Source of the DNA: Paraphysomonas bandaiensis
Lineage: Eukaryota > Chrysophyceae
Assembly (NCBI GenBank): GCA_965644295.1
Contig: CBFFRP010000445.1
Span: 124,001 to 188,000 of the forward strand
Length of the DNA: 64,000 nt
Reading direction: 5' to 3'
Numbering within the stretch: the first letter of the stretch is position 1; every line of letters begins with the position of its first letter. Under the pieces are notes generated by a model. It was not told the origin of the DNA, searched no databases, and saw only the letters and a list, made by a program, of their open reading frames with translations. Of the stretch, positions 55,906 through 64,000 are shown piece after piece. Both the position numbers and the translations under genes were made by a program.

Positions 55906-56316
55906 CGCGACCAACCTAACAACCCGCGCGAACACTATGCATAACATGACTCTCATCTAGTAACTATTGCATGCACCGACAAGACATCTACCAAAATCTC
56001 AAGCTGACTCCATCCCTCCATTGTGTGCACTCGTCCAGCACATGCATCCACCTTGCACCTTCCCCGGATGAAAACCTACTATAAGCAAGAATAACATAAA
56101 AGCACCACAAATGTACCTTACACTGCTTGTAGAAATCTCAATGACCTGGGTCAGGAGAAACCAAGACTAGGCAGTAGACGTGTGAGAAGACATGACAGGT
56201 CTAATCACATCATTGCCATTGCCATGCATCCATGAGGAATGTTTGACGCATTACCTCGGTCATTGGCCGGCCACACAGATACCGAATAATGTGAACTCAT
56301 ACTCAGCATCAATCAC
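55906..56316. other. Spacer, no gene seen
   Basis: Slightly higher GC than its surroundings. No frame or element is recognised. Confidence 0.3.
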
Positions 56317-56649
56317 TCAAAGCAAACGCAGGGAGCAAGCAGAATGTTGATATACCTGACATCTGCTGACTTCAGGTTTTTTGAGTTCTTAAGGTGAACA
56401 TCCCGGATGCTTAAGGCAGCCCAATACCCCGGTTAGAATCTCTCGGGTACTTATTCCCCACAACACCACGAAAAGGTGCGAGTCCGACTTTGTTGAGGGT
56501 TGCGGCGACGCACAAGCAGCTTCTGTAGTAGGATAATAGATAAATAGAATAATTAGTTATGGGTAGCGGTCTAATTAGCCACTAGCATTCAACTAGCCAC
56601 TACATTGATGCAGGTTTTTAACGCCTATTGCTAAATAATATGACTTTCA
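56317..56649 (+). repeat. Rearranged LTR-like repeat copy
   Basis: An inverted 5' part (CTCAAAGCAAACGCAGGGAG, CAACACCACGAAAAGGTGCG, GTCCGACTTTGTTGAGG) is joined at about 56503 to a direct 3' part (GTTGCGGCGACGCACAAGCA, CGCCTATTGCTAAATAATAT then GACTTTCA). The head-to-head junction shows a rearrangement within the family. Confidence 0.6.
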
Positions 56650-56697
56650 ATAATAATTATAGACTAGAATTCATAACATTATTATATATTCAACAGG

Positions 56698-57165
56698 ATG
56701 GCATTGTATGAACAATTTTCACGACTACTTTTTGAACTAAAAGAGGAACTACCAAATGGGGTTTATAAATGGCAATGCAGTGAAAGTCCTATTGCGGCAA
56801 ATTCGCAAAACTTTTTTTTGTCGAGAGAGAAAATTCAAGGAGATACTCCAACTTGGAAGATATATCTAGAACAACCTTGATGAAGTATTTAGAAGAGATA
56901 GATAAAGCGCGTTTCTCATATCATAAAGGAAGAAATGTTACAGAGCACATTTGGTTTAGTTGTTGACGGATGGAGTTGTGTTGGAAAACACTATTTTGCT
57001 GCGTTCACTGTTGTGCAACAAGTGCTGCTATACTGTGGAGTCCAAGATATGAAGATGAGGAATCCGATATTGATTTTACAGCAGAATCAATCTAGGATTA
57101 TCTGTTTGTTGAGCTACAGTTATTGGCATTGGACTTCAATTTCTGGTGACACACCGGCTTAACTA
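56698..57165 (+). pseudogene. hAT transposase middle fragment
   Basis: Two broken frames contain KWQCSESPIAANSQNFFLSR and, from 56935, MLQSTFGLVVDGWSCVGKHY with FAAFTVVQQVLLYCGVQD. The FGLVVDGWS block holds the first catalytic Asp region of hAT transposases. The frames carry stops and shifts, so it is dead. Confidence 0.65.
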
Positions 57166-58930
57166 AAGAGCATCAAGTGGAGTTCGCTATATGATATGAT
57201 ATAGAACTACCCACTCGTCTGCGTGTAGACGCGGACATTGTTCAAAGTTCACAATTCAAAAGATCAGTATAGTCCAAAATAAGCGTTGTAGGGAATAAGA
57301 ACTGAACCGCGCTGAAAATGCACAGGTGCGACGCTTTTCAATAAATGATGTACCTGCACACGAAGATGAACTCGATGAAGAGAAAAAGATAATGAGTAGG
57401 AAGATGATTCCATTCGCCTACTTATAGACAACCGAAGCGCGAAAAAGCACGCATCAAACTGCCAACTCACGAAGCATTTGTATAGGACTACAAATATTTG
57501 TGAGGGGTTGATTATAGCAGAGGTATGATTGTTATGATTGAGTTTCGCAAACCACTTGAAATCGGCAAATTTGGGATGAGATTAAGGTTCCTAATCTATA
57601 AATTGAGGGCATATTATTAAAAATTTACTTATTAATGGTACAATTTTTTAGTATGATACTTCGCTCTTTATGGTAATAATTTACTCTGAACTGCCGAATA
57701 ATATATCATTACTTGTAATTATATATCTAGAAAGTAGTAAAAATGTGATGCACTGCCACGGCATAAAAGGTCATCTGTATCATTGTTGCATGCACTTTCG
57801 TATTAACAACAATCATACAAAATGCGGAGCAACTGCTGCGTGGACTGTTATCGATAATTTTCTGCATGAAGCGTCATCTGCCGGTGGACTGTAGCATGAA
57901 CTACATTACTGGATATTACTTACTGAGTTGTAGAAACATTTTCTTTATTCAGAATGTAGTCACCCACGTAACCAATACATATTAAAGTATTATTTGTAAG
58001 CTCAGCAGTATAAGAGTAGTGCAATATGACTATAATTAAGACACGGCGCTGGAGGGGAAATGCTACTTTTCAGCCACTATAGGATTGTAAAGAAGAAAAA
58101 CATATATGATTGTACAGTATAACAGTAGTTTGTGGGATTGTACAGTTCAGGTGGGTTGAACAATATAGAATATAGCTGTATGAGAACTATACATATATAC
58201 TTCATCCGTTTTCTTAAGGTCGTATAATACGACAAAGTATAATACGATGCAGTGTGCTGTATATTATGAATAGCCAGTAATATATATCCAGTAATATATA
58301 AGAGGAACCTCTTATGCATTAGTCCGTATGATCCTGAGGCATGAGTGTATAACTAGAGTGAAAAGCATTGTATTCACGCTAAGTGTGTAAGGTCTGTATG
58401 TGTGTTATGAAATGATGGTATGATGTTCCCATTGATGAGATTATCATATGAGGAAGCGTTATTGATATCGATGTTTAAAAAAAAATGTCCTTATACTAAA
58501 CTGTTAACAAATTCAATTATTAATGGCAACTAAATTGCAACCTTCCATCGAGCAGCTAAATTGCAACAATAAAATTAGAGTTAGTAGTAGTCGTCTAACA
58601 ATATGCTAACGTAGAAGTGGAGATCGAGCAAATAGACTTCCTTCTGTAGTTGTCTGGACACTATTTAAAAATTCCAGTAATTAGACTTAACATGTCGGAA
58701 CCAAACTCGTATAATCACAAATGATTAGATAGAAGCAAATAGCAAGTAATGTGAAGCCCCAATCAAGTATCTGCCAACTAAATTACAAATTAGATGTGCA
58801 AATTTTGGTTTACAACTTGCATTTTCACCTGACATGAATTCAATTGAATAGAATTCACATCCATTTAGCTTCGATTCATCCAGTGTGGTAAAATAAGGCT
58901 TCTAAAATCAAATGACAGATTATTAAATTT
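57166..58930. other. AT-rich spacer with transposon debris, no gene seen
   Basis: AATTAAT-type hAT terminal debris is at about 58500-58580. Short frames at 57264-57470 (minus) and 57670-57894 (plus) are not recognised. Confidence 0.4.
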
Positions 58931-59900
58931 CTAATCCAAATAGTCGTCATTATCATCTTCTTGCCAGACATCAACCTCATCGTCCCCCTTTACAACAAGA
59001 TCATCAGCTTCTACATCAGTATCATCATCTTCGTACTCAGCTAAATCTATAACCTTAGAATAAACACCCTCCTCGCGATATCTAACCTCTTGTGCTATTG
59101 CACGATCAATCTTATTCTGAGATCTCACTTTCGTACCATACTCACGGAAACCCTCCAGTACATGTTGTCGCAACTCTTTCATTGTACGCGTACCAGCATA
59201 CTTTCTACTAGCCACATACTGCTTTACATCTCTCCATAGTTCCTCAATAGGTAGCAACTCAGGATGATACGGCGGAGTCATTAGTGGTGCACTATATGAC
59301 CATATTCAGTACACAACTGTTGCACTCTTGTTACATTACATACCACTCCTCGCTGAGTTGCATTTTCCTTCAGCCAAGACCTAGCTATAGCTTGCAGCTG
59401 CACTAACGTGTGACCTCGTGGAGCTGTACCCTTCAGATGTGGAACATCATATTTTTCTAGAAATGCGTTACCTCTGCTGCCCGTATAGGACCTGTCCACA
59501 ATCCGAGTTAATGTGCTTCATGTGCTCGGGGCCTCTTGATCCGTAGCTGCTTGGAGGAAGAAGTGTACTACCCTTGCTATTAACCCATTCTTTCCATAGA
59601 TTGTATTGGGTACTAACACCTATACCTAAGTACACGCTAGCGCGATTCATGACGTCAGTTATATTTCGCGGTTGATCGTCGTTGTAGTAGTCATGGCGCA
59701 TGCACCAAATTAACCTCAAAGACATGCTTACATCTTCCGTAGACAAAGTAGTACCCCCGCAGCGACTATTGGGACATGAAAAATCCAATGGGTCAGCCTT
59801 TGGCTCAGATGGAGAGAAGATAGGGGCAGCATGTCGATGGGGTCTGCAGCCCCTGAGAGTAACGGAAGGTATGGTCAGGTAGCCGAGAGCGTGCTCTACG
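58931..59900 (-). pseudogene. Tc1/mariner-IS630-like (DDE_3) transposase, decayed
   Basis: The minus strand reads in order across three frames. The first (59788-59468) has a helix-turn-helix-like section with NITDVMNRASVYLGIGVSTQ. The second (59499-59281) includes PHLKGTAPRGHTLVQLQAIA and QQLCTEYGHIV. The third (59281-58931) begins at the hallmark TPPYHPELLPIEELWRDVKQ, which contains the catalytic Glu region (PIEE). It continues to an acidic tail. The block order matches eukaryotic IS630-type transposases. The shifts between frames and the apparent loss of the central aspartates mean it is inactive. Confidence 0.75.
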
Positions 59901-60359
59901 ATGTTATGCTATTTGGGGTCGTATGGCTTCAAGCTGAATGTATTCTGCAGGTGGGAAGATCGTCCTCGAGTTCACTTCCTCCTCCAAAAACAACATTCTT
60001 CATTTTTGAGTGCCCATATCTCACGACACAGACAGAGTCACTATAAAGTCCAATATAATGAAATGTTCAGCATTTTAGCATATAAAATGAAAAAGTTTAT
60101 GAATTAAACATAAAAGACACTTTTTCACGATTTTATTCATGATTTTTACCCTTTCTCTTCTCTACAGCGAGTTCCCACATCTCGTAGTGGTGTTATTCCA
60201 TGAGGTGGTGAAGATAGCTATATGCCTATGTATCTGAAATCAGGCTATTCGGTTGGAGCGTATGTAATATCAAGAGAGGCAAAAGCAGCTATATGAGAGA
60301 ATATGATATAAAGATGACATCGATTTTTATACAATTCCTTAATACTAGCACTAGTACTA
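59901..60359. other. Spacer, no gene seen
   Basis: AT-rich region without a recognised element. Its left part may be the 5' flank of the transposase above. Confidence 0.35.
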
Positions 60360-60694
60360 GCCATCACCTTGGTGTGGATGCGGACATAATTATGAATCAG
60401 ACTTTCGAAAATGCTGTTCTGAAAGTCCAAAGCGGATTGGAGGACACTCTCACTCGACCTGAGAAGGCACAGCGGCACAGCTAAAAACAGAACTGGCGAG
60501 AAGACACCAAGCGCACCAAGAACACAAGCGAATACGCACTACCAAACCAACTAAGTACCGCTGCTTGAAGCATATTTACTCTACTACTAATTGTGTAGAA
60601 AGGCTTTTCAGTAGAGCAAAAATTAACATGATCTGCGCAAAACTATGGCACCTCATCGGTTAGAGGCCCTTATGATTGCGCAAGCTATAGCTAT
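60360..60694 (+). pseudogene. hAT transposase C-terminal relic, interrupted by a younger hAT copy
   Basis: A broken plus frame near 60380 reads GVDADIIMNQTFENAVLKVQ. A shifted frame near 60490-60620 reads RRHQAHQEHKRIRTTKPTKY and then STTNCVERLFSRAKI, the complete hAT dimerisation motif. Its expected right end appears only at 61942-61970, on the far side of the element at 60695-61933. The younger copy therefore landed between this relic and its terminus. Confidence 0.7.
60687..60694. repeat. 8-bp target-site duplication, left
   Basis: ATAGCTAT immediately precedes the CAGGG end at 60695 and is repeated exactly at 61934-61941. Confidence 0.9.
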
Positions 60695-61933
60695 CAGGGC
60701 TGCGTATTAATTAATTGATTTTCAATTAATTGCAATTAATTGTCAATTATTGAAATTGCAATTGTTGAAATTGGGACATCGATTCATAATTGCAATTATA
60801 ATTGACTCCAGCTAGCTTCAATTAATTGTCAATTAATTGCAATTAATTGATATTAAAAAACCCACCTTTTTATGCTGAAAAGTTGTTAAAAAACGGCATT
60901 TTTAGTTAAAAAATCCAATTTTTAGGATAAAAATCGAAGACTGGTGAAAGACTATAATATCCATAGGATTATCTCACATAGTAATTCATTTAATTAATTA
61001 GCGATAGGAGCGACAAATTGGCACCAGAAGTCATTGCACGAGTGTTATTTGAGAAAGTAAATGAATGATGATAACAACGAAGAGGCTGCAATAGAGATTT
61101 GTCCTGCAGGAAAAGGGGCTCCACATTTTCCGTGATTGACCGCTACTTGCTTCTATCTAATCATATGCGATCTTTCGAGTTTGGTTCCGATGTGTTAAAA
61201 GTCTAATTGTAGGACTATCCACCTATATACAGAGTATATACATGTATATTATGCCCTGTATTACAAAAATAAGTGTTGTACAATTACAGAAGTAAGGTTA
61301 CACCAGCTTCACTTCCACGACGTTTGCACATTGATTGACGAACCCTTCATAATGCACCCGATTGTTGAGCGTCATCTGGGCGACAGTGTTGCTATTATTT
61401 TTAACGCTGCTTTCGAAAAGGCAGTCGTGAAGATTCAATGTGGCAACGAAGCCGTAACTCGGACGGCAAAGGATCAAACTAAAATATATTTGTTCGATGA
61501 GGAAGAAGAATATTATGACGGTGCGAGTCTAGCTCCGAATGACGACGCAGCGCAACGTTTGTTTGATGGTAGCAGGCAGCGGAAGCGAGCAAGACTTAAC
61601 AAGCAAACGCGTTACGGATGAAACACTTGCATAGCACAACCAATAAGGTTGAGAGGTTGCTCAGTAGAGCTACGATTGTTATGACGGGCTTGCTCAAGAG
61701 CTTGACTCCTCAACATTTAGTGCTAATTATGATTTTACGCATGAATCGTTGCCTCTGGAATGAAATGTCAGTTGAGGTAGATATATTCGCAGCTAGTGTA
61801 TTTTAGTACTAAATAATTGCAATTAATTGCAGTTAATTGCAATAGTTGAAATTGAGACAGCAAGTAATAATTGCAATTATAATTGACTACAACCTGCGTC
61901 AATTAATTGACAATTAATTGATACGCAGCCCTG
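60695..61933 (+). mobile_element. hAT-type DNA transposon with intact ends and a perfect 8-bp target duplication (1239 bp)
   Basis: The left end is CAGGGCTGCGTATTAATTAA and the right end is CAATTAATTGATACGCAGCC then CTG, so the first 15 or so bases form an inverted repeat. ATAGCTAT flanks both sides exactly, the 8-bp signature of hAT insertion. The ends extend into long AATTAATTG-rich arms. Inside are transposase remnants at 61331-61621 and 61618-61806, but the BED finger and catalytic core are missing. It is a non-autonomous deletion derivative. Confidence 0.9.
61331..61806 (+). pseudogene. hAT transposase C-terminal region
   Basis: Two abutting frames cover this region. The first has PIVERHLGDSVAIIFNAAFE and RQRKRARLNKQTRYG. 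The second starts at 61618 and has HSTTNKVERLLSRATIVMTG, SLTPQHLVLIMILRMNRCLW then NEMSVEV. This is the hAT dimerisation domain with its Trp near the end. A stop between the frames and the missing N-terminus make it non-functional. Confidence 0.8.
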
Positions 61934-61941
61934 ATAGCTAT
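61934..61941. repeat. 8-bp target-site duplication, right
   Basis: ATAGCTAT immediately follows the CAGCCCTG end at 61926-61933 and is identical to 60687-60694. Confidence 0.9.
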
Positions 61942-62091
61942 TAATTGCAATTAATTGTTATGCAGCCCTGTTATTTATCAATTAATTCAAGCTGGAGTTA
62001 ATTATTACTTGCTGTCTCAATTTCAATTATCGTAATTTCAATAATTGACAATGATACGCAGCCCTGATTCAATTAATTGTTACACGCCCTG
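61942..62091. mobile_element. Stack of three further hAT right ends
   Basis: Successive CAATTAATTG-(arm)-(T)ACGCAGCCCTG-type termini end at 61970 (TGCAGCCCTG), 62066 (TACGCAGCCCTG) and 62091 (ACACGCCCTG, decayed). Together with the end at 61933 they form four right termini within about 160 bases. I infer that each younger element inserted in the AT-rich arm of an older one. Confidence 0.7.
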
Positions 62092-62380
62092 CTATCAAAA
62101 GCACACGTTCACTAGTGTTGCCGAATTATTGCACTACATCTAGCTTTATTCAATAGGAAGCAATATGAAAAATTGCGCTTTCAAAAGGTGTAAAATATGT
62201 GATATCGGTGTGCAGACAGAAGAAAAAAAGACAGGAGAAAGGACACTTGTTTCAGCTGCATCACTAAAAAAATAAATTGATGCTCTTTACATGCATGTAC
62301 ACCACAGTATGTGTATTTAAAAATCATCAACAGTATAATATGCTGGGCGAAGTACTGAGCTTTCTCTGTCTAGTGTCCTT

Positions 62381-63493
62381 CTACCATATTTTGCTGTTAA
62401 TATCCAATACAACACGTCCCGTTACCTTCCTCTCTTCTAATAGTCTATGGGCATCCGCAACCTCCTCCAAAGGCATTTCTCTGTCCACTATAGGACGCAT
62501 ATTACGGCTTTCCATTAGATTGAGAAGCTCAGTCATGGTCTCCGCCTCAATACTGTCTGTGCCTAGGATAGTGAGACCTCTCACTATACAAAGACCTAGA
62601 GGAAGCGGGGCAGAACTATTAGTAACATTACCTATTAGCACTAGACGTCCTCCAGGCCGTAAGGCTTTCAGGGAGTCTGTGAAGGTTGGGGCACCACAGC
62701 ACTCCACCGACATATCCACAGGGCCAACTGACCTGCCGAAACTAGTTGCACTACTAACCACCTCATCAGCCCCAATACTTTTGAGATATTCGCCTTTGTT
62801 TTCGACGTCACCAGTAGCGGCAATTACATGAGCACCTATCGCCTTAAAGAGCATCACAGCTGCACTACCAACTCCCCCGCTCGCCCCAGTCACCAGAACC
62901 CTCTCACCCTCACTTAATTGTCCCCGAACAACACACCCTTGGTAGACGGTGCCGTGCGTGCTCATCACGGGGGCTGCATAAATGCCCGTCCACAGGTGTG
63001 GCCTTGGAACTTTGACTAAACCAGAGGAATGGGTAGTAAGTGAATCTGAATATCCCCCGTCTCTAGTTAGACCAAGGAATGTTCCCATAGCCTCTTCATG
63101 TTCAAATGGAGACGGGAAGGCGTCACCATTAAATTGGGCCCAATGAAGGGTTACAACTTTATCCCCAACAGAGAAATCAGCTCCCTCCCCCACAGCATCC
63201 ACCACCCCCGCGACTTCATGGCCCAGTACAGTGGGCCTCCGCATGAAAGGAAAGCCTCCCTGCCTATCAATAATATCTCTATAAGCAACTGCGCAGGCCG
63301 ACACCCTTACTCGCACATAGCCAGGATGTAGTGTTGGGTTCTCCTCATAGGGAACGGTCTCCAAACGGAAAGAAGAAGCAGGCCCGGGCTCAGGCAGCAC
63401 CATCCTCCGCATAACAGACACACCAGTGCACATGAAACGAGATACCGCATAAGGCCGACGACTTAACCGCGGCGAGTAGAATATCATCGCCAT
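62381..63493 (-). CDS. MDR-family zinc-type alcohol dehydrogenase/quinone-like oxidoreductase
   Basis: The single exon encodes 370 residues from the ATG at 63493. It is a medium-chain dehydrogenase/reductase that uses NAD(P)H on alcohols, enoyl or carbonyl substrates. The catalytic-zinc region reads VSACAVAYRDIIDRQGGFPF then PTVLGHEVAGVV, with the Cys and the GHE motif. The coenzyme site is VLVTGASGGVGSAAVMLFKA, where GASGGVG is the AxxGxxG-type Rossmann loop of the quinone/acryloyl-CoA reductase branch. Other family blocks are LRPGGRLVLIGN and a C-terminal VTGRVVLDI. The four-Cys structural zinc loop of classical ADH is absent, as in the acryloyl-CoA-reductase-like subgroup. The Arg-rich leader (MAMIFYSPRLSRRPYAVSRF) suggests mitochondrial import. 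The substrate cannot be told. Confidence 0.92.
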   Translation of the reverse strand: MAMIFYSPRLSRRPYAVSRFMCTGVSVMRRMVLPEPGPASSFRLETVPYEENPTLHPGYVRVRVSACAVAYRDIIDRQGGFPFMRRPTVLGHEVAGVVDAVGEGADFSVGDKVVTLHWAQFNGDAFPSPFEHEEAMGTFLGLTRDGGYSDSLTTHSSGLVKVPRPHLWTGIYAAPVMSTHGTVYQGCVVRGQLSEGERVLVTGASGGVGSAAVMLFKAIGAHVIAATGDVENKGEYLKSIGADEVVSSATSFGRSVGPVDMSVECCGAPTFTDSLKALRPGGRLVLIGNVTNSSAPLPLGLCIVRGLTILGTDSIEAETMTELLNLMESRNMRPIVDREMPLEEVADAHRLLEERKVTGRVVLDINSKIW

Positions 63494-63553
63494 TAATGAA
63501 ATATTCAACGGACTGATATCTCAAGCAGCGAATCAATGTGCATATATAGATAC

Positions 63554-63554
<1 letters not shown>

Positions 63555-63585
<31 letters not shown>

Positions 63586-63932
63586 TGTATGTATGTATGT
63601 ATGTATGTATGTATGTATGTATGTATGTATGTATGTATGTATGTATGTATGTATGTATGTATGTATGTATGTATGTATGTATGTATGTGTGTATGTATGT
63701 ATGTATGTATGTACGTATGTATGTATGTATGTATGTATGTATGTGTGTATGTATGTATGTATGTATGTATGTATGTATGTATGTATGTATGTATGTATGT
63801 ATGTATGTATGTATGTATGTATGTATGTATGTATGTATGTATGTATGTATGTATGTATGTATGTATGTATGTATGTATGTATGTATGTATGTATGTATGT
63901 ATGTATGTATGTATGTATGTATGTATGTATGC
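63555..63932. repeat. (ATGT)n tetranucleotide microsatellite, about 94 units
   Basis: A nearly pure ATGT repeat of about 380 bases with a few single-base variants (GTGT at about 63688 and 63744, GTAC at 63712). Both strands give long frames of the four-residue period M-Y-V-C or H-T-Y-I, because a 12-base period is divisible by three and stop-free. These are artefacts, not proteins. It lies just upstream of the MDR gene start. Confidence 0.97.
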
Positions 63933-64000
63933 ATATATGTATATAGGTGTGTATGTATGTACTGCTCTATACTTGTATCGTACATTCGTACTACAGTCTG

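Noticed and set aside
63533-63985. 136- and 150-codon frames of MYVC or HTYI repeats
   Set aside because: They are produced by the ATGT tetranucleotide tract, which has no stop in any frame.
1-64000. tRNA, rRNA, CRISPR or bacterial operon features
   Set aside because: None could be recognised by eye; spliced genes and repeat content fit a eukaryotic nuclear genome.

Overview
The window is nuclear DNA of a microbial eukaryote. Genes carry short GT-AG introns (about 40 to 270 bases in the models I could close), spacers are AT-rich, and transposon debris is abundant. The protein set (fungal/protist-type eEF3, large NAD-type glutamate dehydrogenase, a hybrid histidine kinase with an extracellular sensor, a SHAQKYF-type MYB protein, an AP2-like protein, a two-repeat voltage-gated channel with an EF-hand) points to a protist, perhaps in or near the stramenopiles/SAR. 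The hAT fragments also look like the oomycete style. The lineage is an inference and not fixed by this sequence.

Layout. 1-5087 (-): 3'-truncated mitochondrial NAD-glutamate dehydrogenase. 5972-7062: decayed hAT element. 7471-10134 (-): CHASE-like hybrid histidine kinase. 10552-10659: broken copy of the WW exon found downstream. 11392-12612 (-) and 12873-13945 (+): a divergent pair, a Nudix-like protein and a WW-domain methyltransferase. 16300-16575: a 55-bp minisatellite directly before a secreted/ER sugar O-methyltransferase-like gene (16671-18466, +). 20517-21670 (-): MYB gene in six exons. 22116-22442 (+): small Cys-rich membrane protein. 26189-29299 (-): intronless eEF3. 31826-33808 (+): AP2-like protein. 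35920-40622 (-): two-repeat voltage-gated channel, seven exons, 1291 aa. 44551-46432 (-): EBP1/PA2G4 in ten exons. 50669-51578 (-) and 51868-53187 (+): a divergent pair, a PLAC8-type protein and a probable mitochondrial protein. 53.2-62.3 kb: transposon graveyard (hAT and Tc1/IS630-like). 62381-63493 (-): MDR-family oxidoreductase. 63555-63932: long (ATGT)n tract.

The genes form no pathway cluster; they are a typical mix of metabolism, translation, signalling and transport. Two translation-linked genes differ sharply in structure: eEF3 has no introns and GC-rich codons, while EBP1 is split into ten exons.

The gene-poor stretches share several repeat families. These are hAT elements with CAGGGCTGCGTA...AATTAATTG ends, including one with a perfect 8-bp target duplication and a stack of four nested right ends; a second hAT family with CAGGGCTAG...AATATATTG ends; an LTR-like dispersed repeat ending in ...GACTTTCA or ...GACATTCA, linked to a GC-rich gag-like island; and a non-coding family of about 150-250 bp. 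I saw no CRISPR array, tRNA or rRNA gene.
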